Part shown: positions 28,480-35,031 of the stretch, piece after piece | Layout of the letters: each line of letters starts with the position of its first letter | Numbering within the stretch: position 1 is the stretch's first letter | IMG/VR virus record: IMGVR_UViG_3300029267_003811 | Location: 1-35,659 of that record | Strand: one strand, 5' to 3' | Origin: a virus | Length of the DNA stretch: 35,659 nt | Position numbers and translations under genes: made by a program | Notes under the pieces: generated by a model | Databases searched by the model: none | What the model saw: only the letters and a program-made list of their open reading frames with translations | What the model was told of the DNA's origin: nothing

Positions 28480-29418
28480 ATGCTGGACCCCTTCTCCGAC
28501 TCGGATATCCGGGAGCAGCTGCGCTCGCTCCAGGAGCAGCTCGACGCGCTGCAGGCCACCCTCCCCGCCGGCGGCGGCTGGGTGGATACCGACACGCACG
28601 CGACGCCCGGCGACACGGTTATCGATGTGCAGAAGGACGGGGACGATACGGCCGGGGTCAGCGCCGACTACTCCCGCAGAGACCACGCACACCAGCTACT
28701 CCGCCGGGTAGGCGTCGGGACACAAGACCCGCACAACTCCGGCGTCGAAATGATTTCCGAAGAGGATAAGCTCGGGGTGATTTGGGAGGATGAATACGAT
28801 AAGATCGAAGCGATACAGGACACCACGGGAAGCGTAGGCGACCGCTGCTCTATCCTCTACGCGAACCACCATCACCCGTTCGACGGCACGGCCTTCGCCG
28901 ACGGGACAACCATCATCTGGGCGGGCGGGGTTTTCAGCGCGGTGGGGGTTCCGGCTGGCTCAATAGTTATGACCGGCCGGGCCGCGGCGCCTACCGGCTG
29001 GCTGCTCTGCCAGGGACAGGCGGTCAGCCGCACCACCTACTCGGACCTCTTCACCGCCATCGGCACCGCCTACGGCGCCGGTGATGGCTCCACCACTTTC
29101 AACCTCCCGGACCTCCAGGCGCGGTTTCCTTTGGGCAAGAGCGGCGCCACGGCCCTGGGCGACGACGCCGACGTATCCACGCACAAGCACACCGGCGCTG
29201 GTCACGCGCACGCCATTCTCGACAACGGCATCCCTGTGAAGCCCGGCGGCGGCTCGGTGGAGGTGTCGGCGGGCAGCGGGCTCTACGTGGCCGAGGCTAA
29301 TCACGCTCACGACGCGCCATGGGGCGATCAGAATACCGAGTCTTCCGGCACCGGCGACACCTCGACGGTCAGCCATATGCCGCCCTACCAGGTGGTCAAC
29401 TTCATGATCAAGACCTGA
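28480..29418 (+). CDS. Tail fibre with phage collar domain (receptor binding)
   Basis: The 312-residue product starts at ATG 28480, directly after the hub gene's stop. Residues 1-25 form a short coiled coil (REQLRSLQEQLDALQ), a trimerisation candidate. Residues 165-222 are a textbook tail collar domain: PAGSIVMTGRAAAPTGWLLC, YSDLFTAIGTAYGAGDGSTTFNLPDL and RFPLG. The C-terminus has His-rich GHAHAILD/NHAHDAP motifs, probable metal sites in fibre tips, and ends in PPYQVVNFMIKT. The middle (about 28630-28900) is less GC-rich, a sign of exchange. Confidence 0.85.
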   Translation: MLDPFSDSDIREQLRSLQEQLDALQATLPAGGGWVDTDTHATPGDTVIDVQKDGDDTAGVSADYSRRDHAHQLLRRVGVGTQDPHNSGVEMISEEDKLGVIWEDEYDKIEAIQDTTGSVGDRCSILYANHHHPFDGTAFADGTTIIWAGGVFSAVGVPAGSIVMTGRAAAPTGWLLCQGQAVSRTTYSDLFTAIGTAYGAGDGSTTFNLPDLQARFPLGKSGATALGDDADVSTHKHTGAGHAHAILDNGIPVKPGGGSVEVSAGSGLYVAEANHAHDAPWGDQNTESSGTGDTSTVSHMPPYQVVNFMIKT

Positions 29419-29429
29419 GTTCACGAGCC

Positions 29430-29443
29430 GCCCCGAGAGGGGC
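29430..29443 (+). promoter_or_regulatory. GNRA-type hairpin before the lipoprotein gene
   Basis: GCCCC-GAGA-GGGGC is a 5-bp GC stem with a GNRA tetraloop, 3 bases before the AAGGAGGGG ribosome site. It may tune translation of the lipoprotein or terminate some fibre transcripts. Confidence 0.4.
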
Positions 29444-29455
29444 AAGGAGGGGAAC

Positions 29456-30079
29456 ATGGGGATTCGCAGCTTAGCGGGCGCACTGATCTCCCTGGCCGTG
29501 CTCATCGCGGCCGGGTGCGTGACCGAGCGGGTGCAGACCGCCGCCCGGCGCGCGGAGCTCGCCGCCAAGGACCGCGGGGAGAGGGGCGACGCGCTGCTGG
29601 CCGCGGTCGGCCGGGAGATGGAGGAGGCCAACAAGGAGCTCGGCGCCGACGCCATCCCCGCCGAGGCCGTGCCGCTGACCGTGGAGGCCGCGGCCGAGAA
29701 CGCCGCGGGCATGGTCGAGGAGCGCGAGGCCCGGACGCAGGTCCTGGCCTTCTTCAAGACGCTGCTCACCGCCGCCGGGGACAAGTGGCCATGGCTGGCC
29801 GGGGCGCTGGGCGTGGGCGGGACCATCATCGAGCTGGTGCGCCGGCTCCTGGCCAAGGGCAAGATGCTGGTCAGCGCCAGGAAGGCGGTCACCGCGGCGA
29901 TCACCCTCACCCAGGCGGTCAAGGAGAAGCTCAAGGCCGGCAAGTTCACGCTGGCGGAATTCGAGGCGCTCTATCGCCAGGGCAAGGCCGAGGGCGAGGG
30001 CTTCGTCGCCGGCAGCCGCGAGCTCTATGAGGAGTACCTCAAGCTCAAGGCCGAGTGGAAGGCCAAAGGCGCGGCCTAG
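29456..30079 (+). CDS. Lipoprotein with a second hydrophobic segment (lysis or virion-associated)
   Basis: This 207-residue protein starts at ATG 29456. A lipoprotein signal is clear: basic start, hydrophobic LAGALISLAVLIA and the lipobox AAGC with C at about 21. Residues 22-100 are acidic helices. Residues 115-133 (WPWLAGALGVGGTIIELV) are a second hydrophobic segment, followed by basic helices. A lipobox plus a second membrane segment is seen in unimolecular spanins, but those normally have the TM at the C-terminus. The position after the fibre suits lysis, but it is not proven. Confidence 0.6.
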   Translation: MGIRSLAGALISLAVLIAAGCVTERVQTAARRAELAAKDRGERGDALLAAVGREMEEANKELGADAIPAEAVPLTVEAAAENAAGMVEEREARTQVLAFFKTLLTAAGDKWPWLAGALGVGGTIIELVRRLLAKGKMLVSARKAVTAAITLTQAVKEKLKAGKFTLAEFEALYRQGKAEGEGFVAGSRELYEEYLKLKAEWKAKGAA

Positions 30080-30088
30080 AGGGGGAAA

Positions 30089-30334
30089 ATGCGCACTCGA
30101 ATAGAGGTTGCCCGCCGTTGGTCGAAAGCGCACGGCAAGGTCGGCCGGCGGCTTCTCGCCGCGCGCGATGCCGCCGGCCTCACCCAGGCGCAGGCCGCCC
30201 GGCTCCTGGGCGTCCACGCGGACACCCTGAGCAAGTGGGAGCGCGGCGAGCGCGAGCCCCGCCCCATCCTGGCCGCCGCCGCCCTGGCCGCGCTGGAGGG
30301 CGCGGTGGACGCCAAACGGTCTCGGCCGTCGTAA
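30089..30334 (+). CDS. XRE-family helix-turn-helix regulator (Cro-like)
   Basis: This 81-residue protein starts at ATG 30089, behind GAGGGGG. Residues 20-64 form an XRE helix-turn-helix: LLAARDAAGLTQAQAARLLG, then ADTLSKWERGEREPRP. It is a DNA-binding regulator. It lies rightward, next to the attP-like sequence and at the end of the late genes, away from the main repressor region. It may control late genes or excision. It is too short to carry more than the DNA-binding domain. Confidence 0.8.
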   Translation: MRTRIEVARRWSKAHGKVGRRLLAARDAAGLTQAQAARLLGVHADTLSKWERGEREPRPILAAAALAALEGAVDAKRSRPS

Positions 30335-30363
30335 GTCCTTACATACCAGGGGCGAAGCGCATA

Positions 30364-30400
30364 TTACAAAACAGCTGCTCTACCGTTGAGCTAGGGTGGC
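30364..30400 (-). other. attP: attP core: 5' half of tRNA-Thr(TGT)
   Basis: Read on the minus strand, this segment gives an acceptor-like GCCACCC, TA, D-stem GCTC, loop AACGGTA, GAGC, A, an anticodon stem GCTGT and the loop TTTGTAA with anticodon TGT. This is the first 37 bases of a tRNA-Thr. The expected ACAGC and T arm are missing, so it is not a working tRNA. The integrase gene ends 9 bases away. Phages of this type insert by recombining such a core with the host tRNA gene. Confidence 0.75.
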
Positions 30401-30408
30401 TCTAGGCA

Positions 30409-31548
30409 TCAGCGCTTGCGCGACTTGCGCTCCTTTCGGCCTTTTCGGGCCGGTTTCCGGCAGTCCCCTGTCCTCCCCGAACTCGCTACCCGTTGGGAGC
30501 GCCTGGGGGCCGTTGGGGCCGAACCTGGACGCAAAGTGGACACCGCCTCGGCCACCATTTTCCGCGTCCTGTCGGGCAACTGGCGCGCCTCTTTGGCCCA
30601 GTCGAATCCGAGCACCAGCCGCGCGTAGCGCTCGGTGGTCACCACCGAGCTGTGCCCCAGCCAAGATTTGACCCGGTACAAGTCTACACCGGCGGCCACC
30701 AGCCAGCAAGCGCAGGTGTGCCGGAGGGCGTGGGCGCCTATGCGTGGGAGCCCCATACGCGCCCGCAGCGCGGCGAGGTGGTTGCTGAGCCTTGAGAGAT
30801 AGGGCCAGGGGATATCTCGCAGCCTGGGCGACAGGACGGCCAGCAGCAGCGGCCCTGCGGGCTGGACCAGCCAGTCTCTCGCTTTCCGCTCCCTCAACTC
30901 GATGCTTCCCGCTACTACTTGCTCCGGCGCGAGCGCGCGGAGCTCGCCCAGGCGCATGCCGGTGGTCACCAGCACGTCCATGGCGTCGCGGATCGCCGGC
31001 TTGGCCGCCTCCCAGAGCGCCGCGTACTCGGCCGGGCGCAGCCATCGGGCCGGGTGCTTCGTCTCGCGCAGATTCCGGAGCCGGGTCGCGGGGTTCGCCT
31101 CCAGGTGGCCCTTGCGGACCTCGGCGGCCAGGAAGGCCCGGACCTCGGCGATCTCCTGGTTACAGGTCCGGGCGCTCACCGTGCGCGCGCGCTTCTGCCG
31201 GTAGCGCTCCAGCCAGGCGGCGGTGAGCGCCTCGGTGCTGGCGCGGCCCACCAGCTTCCCGACCGTGGCCAGCGTGCGCCGGACGTTCCGCACGTAGCCC
31301 CAGCGGTGGTCGACCTCCAGGTCGCGCAGGTACTCCTCGGCGGCCTCGGCCAGCGGCCGGGCGGGCCCGGCCACTCCGGCGCGCTGGTTGATCTTGCGCG
31401 CGGCCACGTCGGCGGCCAGGGCGAGCGCCTCACGCCGGGTCCCCACGATGCGCACCCGCCGGCGCGTGCTGCCCGCGCCGCCCTCGCGATAGTCCACGCG
31501 CCAGATCTCCCGGCCGCGGGCGTCGGTGCCTATTTTGCGGACGGCCAT
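30409..31548 (-). CDS. int: Tyrosine-family integrase
   Basis: The 379-residue product starts at ATG 31548, sharing one base with the upstream stop (TAATG). The N-terminus has a basic arm-binding region (RREALALAADVAARK) and a core-binding domain (EYLRDLEVDHRWGYVRNVRRT). The catalytic set is present: R199 in TGMRLGELR, H273-x-x-R276 in HALRH, H299 in WLGHS and nucleophile Y308 in TTERYARL. It inserts the phage into the host tRNA gene. The last 40 residues are a basic tail (CRKPARKGRKERKSRKR). Confidence 0.93.
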   Translation of the reverse strand: MAVRKIGTDARGREIWRVDYREGGAGSTRRRVRIVGTRREALALAADVAARKINQRAGVAGPARPLAEAAEEYLRDLEVDHRWGYVRNVRRTLATVGKLVGRASTEALTAAWLERYRQKRARTVSARTCNQEIAEVRAFLAAEVRKGHLEANPATRLRNLRETKHPARWLRPAEYAALWEAAKPAIRDAMDVLVTTGMRLGELRALAPEQVVAGSIELRERKARDWLVQPAGPLLLAVLSPRLRDIPWPYLSRLSNHLAALRARMGLPRIGAHALRHTCACWLVAAGVDLYRVKSWLGHSSVVTTERYARLVLGFDWAKEARQLPDRTRKMVAEAVSTLRPGSAPTAPRRSQRVASSGRTGDCRKPARKGRKERKSRKR

Positions 31549-32045
31549 TACTCGGGGGGTTGCGGGGCTTCTGCCTCTTCCGTCAGTGCTTTTATTCCCT
31601 CATCGGCGCAGCGGATATCGTATTCGGCCGCGACCCGGATAGCGGCGAGCCCGGCGAGCCTTCGCTGCGCGTTGAGCTTGAGAGTCCTTAGCCTCCAGAT
31701 GGGCTTGTGGTTAGGCTGGAGTTTCCTCTCTCGCTTTCCTCTCACAAGCCAGAACGTTTTGTCCCCGCGACATTTAGGGCAGACCACAGGAAAAGGAGTA
31801 ACGCCCGTGCCCTCGCAGGAAGGGCATGGAATGTGTTCCTGGGTTATTTCCTTCTTTTGTTTGTTCCAAACCCATACGGGTATGATCTTACGTCCGCGAC
31901 AAGAGGGGCAGCGTTCCTTCACTTCCCCGGTACCCTTGCATTTTTCGCAGGGGACCTTGGTTATTTCTATGATCTTCTTCTCCGCCTCTCCTGCCACCGC
32001 CGCCAGCGGCAGCACCAACGCCAGGATCATCAGCGCGCGTTTCAT
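31548..32045 (-). CDS. Exported DnaJ-zinc-finger-like protein (lysogeny operon)
   Basis: The 165-residue product starts at ATG 32045, behind GAAGGAGGAGAC, with ATGA overlap. A signal peptide is evident: MKRALMILALVLPLAAVAGE, with an AVA-G-like cleavage site at about 18. The mature part carries four CxxC pairs in two DnaJ-like sets (CEKCKGTG ... CPSC; CPSCEGTG ... CPKC). It lacks a J domain. The DNA is less GC-rich than its neighbours. Being exported and expressed with repressor and integrase, it could change the lysogen's envelope or exclude other phages, but that is inference. Confidence 0.65.
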   Translation of the reverse strand: MKRALMILALVLPLAAVAGEAEKKIIEITKVPCEKCKGTGEVKERCPSCRGRKIIPVWVWNKQKKEITQEHIPCPSCEGTGVTPFPVVCPKCRGDKTFWLVRGKRERKLQPNHKPIWRLRTLKLNAQRRLAGLAAIRVAAEYDIRCADEGIKALTEEAEAPQPPE

Positions 32046-32362
32046 GTCTCCTCCTTCTTCTCAATGGCCCTCACCAGCCGCACCAGCACCACCGCTCCTC
32101 GCAGGAGCGGGCGGGCGCCGAGGAAGATGATAGCTCCCCCGATCGCGATCGCCAGGGACACGGCGGCGGCCGCGGCGGGGAACTCCTCTCGCTGCGCCAT
32201 GCAGACCAGCAAGCCGATGCCGCCGGCCAGCACGGAGAACGCGCCGACGAGGTGAAGCATGCTCTCCAGGATGCTGACCGACGAGAGGAAGGAATACAGG
32301 ACCGGGTCGGTCTCGGTCTGCCACCAGGGCGGGGGCTTCGGTGGGCGCGTCCCATTCATCAT
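32042..32362 (-). CDS. Two-TM membrane protein in the lysogeny operon
   Basis: A 106-residue protein starts at ATG 32362, overlapping the repressor stop; ATG 32359 is equally possible. The ribosome site is GGAGG. After a Pro-rich N-terminus (PPKPPPWW), two hydrophobic spans are seen: LESMLHLVGAFSVLAGGIGLLV and AAAVSLAIAIGGAIIFLGA, with a charged C-terminus (EKKEET). It is holin-like in topology, but its place in the lysogeny operon suggests superinfection exclusion or a moron role. Confidence 0.6.
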   Translation of the reverse strand: MMNGTRPPKPPPWWQTETDPVLYSFLSSVSILESMLHLVGAFSVLAGGIGLLVCMAQREEFPAAAAAVSLAIAIGGAIIFLGARPLLRGAVVLVRLVRAIEKKEET

Positions 32363-32856
32363 CCATCCTCCGCCGCCCTTCCCGCGCCGTAGCCGGGCTC
32401 GCGCTCGCGGGCCCGGTCCTCGGCCGTGCGCTGCGGCCGCGGCTGGCCGTCGTTCACGCAGTAAGGCACTCCATCCTTGTATGTGTTTCGGCACCGAGGA
32501 CATATCCAGTATCCCTTCGTGTAGCGCTTCACGCAGTCGGTCAGCCGGGGTAAAGGCTCCCCTGGGTTGGGTTCGCGCGGCTGGGGATTTTCATCCGAAA
32601 GCCGCCACCCGATCCGAGGTAAGTACTCCGGGCTGCCGGCTACCGCGCGGGATATTTTCGCCAGAGTGTCCGCGCGCACCGCTCCGCCGTTCTCCAGTTT
32701 CCATATCGTTTTTTCGGTCAGGCCTGTTTCCCGGGCGAGTTGCGCCCGGCTTATGAAGCAGTTCATTTCCCGTAGCTCCTTGACCTTGGCCCCGATACGA
32801 GCCCAATTCATCGGCTTCTTGTGTTCCGGAACTTTTCCGGAGTTTTTCCTTGACAT
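32359..32856 (-). CDS. Phage repressor: XRE helix-turn-helix with a C-terminal zinc ribbon
   Basis: The 165-residue product starts at ATG 32856 (in-frame alternatives include ATG 32811). The N-terminus has a helix-turn-helix: VKELREMNCFISRAQLARE, GLTEKTIWKLENGG. The C-terminal third has GYWICPRCRNTYKDGVPYC, a zinc ribbon, not the LexA-like peptidase domain of lambda CI. No ribosome site is evident before ATG 32856, and it starts where the rightward promoter's -35 begins. A leaderless message, as for lambda cI from PRM, is possible. It is first in a coupled leftward operon and probably maintains lysogeny. Confidence 0.75.
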   Translation of the reverse strand: MSRKNSGKVPEHKKPMNWARIGAKVKELREMNCFISRAQLARETGLTEKTIWKLENGGAVRADTLAKISRAVAGSPEYLPRIGWRLSDENPQPREPNPGEPLPRLTDCVKRYTKGYWICPRCRNTYKDGVPYCVNDGQPRPQRTAEDRAREREPGYGAGRAAEDG

Positions 32857-32873
32857 TACGGTAAAATCCGGTA
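32824..32873. promoter_or_regulatory. Candidate repressor operators (CCGG-centred half-sites)
   Basis: TTCCGGAA (32824-32831), TTCCGGAG (32835-32842) and ATCCGGTA (32866-32873) are similar 8-mers. The first is a perfect palindrome. Centre distances are 11 and 31 bases, close to one and three helical turns. TTAC-G-GTAA (32856-32864) is another dyad in the same interval. The set overlaps the promoter and the repressor's first codons. Confidence 0.5.
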
Positions 32874-32877
32874 CACT
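32850..32877 (+). promoter_or_regulatory. Rightward early promoter (PR-like)
   Basis: TTGACA at 32850-32855 is a perfect -35. TACACT at 32872-32877 matches four of six positions of the -10, with 16 bases between. Transcription would start at about 32884 and enter the 32907 gene. The -35 overlaps the repressor's start codon on the other strand, and operator-like sites lie on both sides. Confidence 0.75.
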
Positions 32878-32906
32878 GTTGCTGTGGCTGCTGGAGGTGG
32901 CTGGAA

Positions 32907-33536
32907 ATGACCACAATCAATCTGGTGACCGGAGAGGGGCGGACGGCACGCGGGCGCAAGGCCCGGCCTCCAGCAGCCACTGTAGGTTCCGTCCGTCCTT
33001 CCCCGGCCGTTGCCGTTTGGGGGCTCGGCCCCCAGGGGGGGGTATTGGACGTGCCGACTCCGCCGACGGACCTGCCCGCGCGCGTGCGGGGGCGGCTCCA
33101 GCGGATAGCCTACGCCTGCGCCTTCGCCCGCGCCGGAGAGGCCGGCGGAGCCCGCCGCTGCCCGCACAAGGGCTGCCCCCTCTGGCCCCACCGCCTGGGC
33201 CGCTGGGCCGAATACCAGGGGACCAACGCGCCCGAGGGCGAGATGGTTGCCTACCTTGACGGGCTCACCGGGGGACCCCCGCCGGCGGCCCGGGTCGAGT
33301 GCGTAGCTAAGGGCGATCCGCGCCCGGTCCAAGTCCCGCTCTTCGGCGCACTTGCGAAAGCCAAAAATGACGCTTTCGGGCCTGCCGGTAGGGTGGTACC
33401 CACAGCCCCTAATTTCAGAGTTAGCTACGCGCATTGCGAGTCCTGCGGCCGGGAGTTCTCGCCGCGGCGCAAGAGCGCCAAGTACTGTTCCCGGGCCTGC
33501 GCTGACCGCGCCTACCGGAAGAGGGTACGGGCGTGA
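32907..33536 (+). CDS. Early zinc-finger protein, first gene of the rightward operon
   Basis: The 209-residue product starts at ATG 32907, behind GGAGGTGG. The C-terminus is a zinc finger: CESCGREFSPRRKSAKYCSRAC, then ADRAYRKRVRA. A middle segment, RRCPHKGCPLWPHRLGRW, adds cysteines and histidines. The N-terminal 50 residues are Pro/Ala/Arg-rich. It occupies the cro position but has no helix-turn-helix. It probably binds DNA as an early regulator. It overlaps the next frame by GTGA. Confidence 0.65.
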   Translation: MTTINLVTGEGRTARGRKARPPAATVGSVRPSPAVAVWGLGPQGGVLDVPTPPTDLPARVRGRLQRIAYACAFARAGEAGGARRCPHKGCPLWPHRLGRWAEYQGTNAPEGEMVAYLDGLTGGPPPAARVECVAKGDPRPVQVPLFGALAKAKNDAFGPAGRVVPTAPNFRVSYAHCESCGREFSPRRKSAKYCSRACADRAYRKRVRA

Positions 33537-33829
33537 GATTGGGGGGTCGGCGCCCGCCCGAGACCCCGGTTGACAACCGGGACCCTTCGGTGACTGGCTT
33601 CCAGCCGCCCCCCAAGAAATCATTCGCGGCGTCCACGCGTCTTCTCTCCCTGGCGCGCTGGCTGCCCGAAGAGCCGGAGGTGCCTCCTCCGGCCGGCCGG
33701 TCGAGGGGCGGGGGCCTCTTGCGCGCGCCAACGCGCACCCCGCCTCTCCCGCTGCCTGCCTTCAGTCTACCTTACCCGGAGGTCCCGGTCAACCGTAATC
33801 AGCCGCCCACCTTACGGAGAAAGCCATGA
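33533..33829 (+). CDS. Doubtful proline-rich 98-residue frame
   Basis: The frame opens at GTG 33533 (GTGA overlap), with an AGAGGG tract upstream, and its stop overlaps the next gene's ATG at 33826. The product is Pro/Arg-rich without clear domains. The DNA also carries a perfect dyad at 33565-33581. It could be a translated linker or simply non-coding leader between two early genes. Confidence 0.3.
   Translation: MRLGGRRPPETPVDNRDPSVTGFQPPPKKSFAASTRLLSLARWLPEEPEVPPPAGRSRGGGLLRAPTRTPPLPLPAFSLPYPEVPVNRNQPPTLRRKP
33565..33581. promoter_or_regulatory. Perfect dyad CCCGGTT-GAC-AACCGGG
   Basis: A 7-bp inverted repeat with a 3-base centre encloses a TTGACA hexamer (33570-33575). No good -10 follows at the right distance. 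An operator is the simplest reading. There is no T tract for a terminator. Confidence 0.4.
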
Positions 33830-34356
33830 GTGAGAACCCGGTCGCCGCGCTGCGCCGCCGCGCCGCGCTCAGCTTCGACGAGCGCGACGGCTTCTGCCGC
33901 CGCCTGGCCTCGGACATCGAGGAGGCCGGCGGCGTGAAGCTGGTCGCGCTGCTCATGGGGCGCGCGGCCAGCACCGTCTACGGCTGGTTCGGCAGCCGGG
34001 ACTCCGACGCGGTGTTCCTGCCGCTGGCCGGGCTGGTCAAGCTGGTGGGCGGCGGCGGCGAGACCGTCCGCGCGCTCTCCCGCCTGGCCGGCGGGGCCTT
34101 CGTGCCCCACGTCGAGGGCGCGCTCCCGGAGGGCCGGGGCCTCGACGCGCGCGAGATGCAGCTCCGCTGGGCCCAGGGGGTGCTGGCCGGGAGCGCGGCG
34201 CTGGTCGAGGAGTTCCTGGCCGCCGGCGCCGACGGCCGCTTCTCGCGCCGCGAGCGGCGCGCGCTGGCCGCGCGGGTCCAGGATCTCGAGGAGGCCGTCG
34301 GCGTGCTGCGGCTGCTGGCCGCCGGCAAGCTCGCCTGCGGGGAGGACGGGGAGTGA
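33826..34356 (+). CDS. CII-like phage regulatory protein
   Basis: The 176-residue product starts at ATG 33826, behind GGAGAAAG. Residues 30-100 (EEAGGVKLVALLMGRAASTVYGWF ... FLPLAGLVKLVGGGGETVRALSRLAGGAFVP) resemble the phage CII regulator family. These proteins help choose between lysis and lysogeny. The C-terminus is helical and charged (LEEAVGVLRLLAAG). It sits in the rightward early operon, before a small excisionase-like gene. Confidence 0.65.
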   Translation: MSENPVAALRRRAALSFDERDGFCRRLASDIEEAGGVKLVALLMGRAASTVYGWFGSRDSDAVFLPLAGLVKLVGGGGETVRALSRLAGGAFVPHVEGALPEGRGLDAREMQLRWAQGVLAGSAALVEEFLAAGADGRFSRRERRALAARVQDLEEAVGVLRLLAAGKLACGEDGE

Positions 34357-34598
34357 GGCCGGTCCCCGAGGTCGCGCGGCGGCGGTCGCTGCCCGAGTGG
34401 CTGACCACCGCCGAGGTCGCGGGCATGGCGAGGGTGAGCCTGGACACCGTGCGCAAGGAAGTATTCAAGCGGCGGCTGCGCCGGGCGCCGCGGGTGCGCG
34501 CCGGCTTCTACTGGCGCGACGTGCTCAGATGGCTCAGGGACCGCGGCCAGCTCGCGCCGGAGTGGGCCGAGCTCCTGGGGCCGGAGGGGATGGGGTGA
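34353..34598 (+). CDS. AlpA/MerR-type helix-turn-helix protein (possible excisionase)
   Basis: This 81-residue protein starts at GTG 34353 (GTGA overlap). Its core, LTTAEVAGMARVSLDTVRKEVFKRRLRRA, followed by FYWRDVLRWLRDRG, is the winged helix-turn-helix of AlpA and excisionase proteins. In phages with a tyrosine integrase such a protein often directs excision or represses the integrase promoter. It lies in the early operon, about 2.8 kb beyond the integrase's 5' end. Confidence 0.72.
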   Translation: MRPVPEVARRRSLPEWLTTAEVAGMARVSLDTVRKEVFKRRLRRAPRVRAGFYWRDVLRWLRDRGQLAPEWAELLGPEGMG

Positions 34599-34732
34599 GC
34601 CGCGGCGACGCGATCGTGCTGCTGCTCTTCACCCCGCTGGGGGTGGCCGCCGCCGCGGCCACCTGCTGGCTGGCCGACCGGGTGCTCGTCCACCGGCTGG
34701 CCGAGCAGCTCTGGGGCATGCTGCTGGACTGA
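34595..34732 (+). CDS. Small membrane protein (45 residues)
   Basis: It starts at GTG 34595, overlapping the previous stop by GTGA. A single hydrophobic span, AIVLLLFTPLGVAAAAATCWL, is followed by a short amphipathic tail (ADRVLVHRLAEQLWGML). Function is unknown; small one-TM early proteins often affect the host membrane or other phages. Confidence 0.55.
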   Translation: MSRGDAIVLLLFTPLGVAAAAATCWLADRVLVHRLAEQLWGMLLD

Positions 34733-34743
34733 GAGGAGGCTCA

Positions 34744-35031
34744 ATGGACACCGACGTCCCCGCCGCCATCGCCGCCGAGTGCGACGCGCTCCGCGAGCTG
34801 CTCCTGGCCAAAAATAGGGCCTACGGCAATTCGGCCCTGGAGCCGCTGCGGATTTTCTCGCGCGCCTCGGCCGTCGAGCAGCTCAACGTGCGTATCGATG
34901 ACAAGCTCTCGCGGCTCTCGCGGCTCGCGCGCGGCTCAGAGTTCGCCGGCGAGGACACCGAGCTCGACTTAATCGGCTACCTGGTGCTGCTGCGCGTGGC
35001 GCGGCGGCTGGCGGCGGAGGACGGGGAGTGA
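34744..35031 (+). CDS. DUF1599 / nucleotide-modification-associated protein
   Basis: The 95-residue product starts at ATG 34744, behind GAGAGGAGG. It matches the DUF1599 pattern throughout: LLLAKNRAYGNSALEPLRIF, VEQLNVRIDDKLSRLSRLA and EDTELDLIGYLVLLRVAR. The family is widespread in phages and has been linked to nucleotide modification, but the reaction is not known. Length is normal for the family. It is in the rightward early operon. Confidence 0.78.
   Translation: MDTDVPAAIAAECDALRELLLAKNRAYGNSALEPLRIFSRASAVEQLNVRIDDKLSRLSRLARGSEFAGEDTELDLIGYLVLLRVARRLAAEDGE

Noticed and set aside
29456-30079. Classical two-gene Rz/Rz1 spanin
   Set aside because: No embedded Rz1-like lipoprotein frame was found; the gene itself bears the lipobox and a mid-protein hydrophobic span, so a spanin role stays only a possibility.
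30335-30408. A functional tRNA gene
   Set aside because: Only the 5' half of a tRNA-Thr is present; the 3' anticodon stem, T arm and acceptor are missing, so it is an attachment core.
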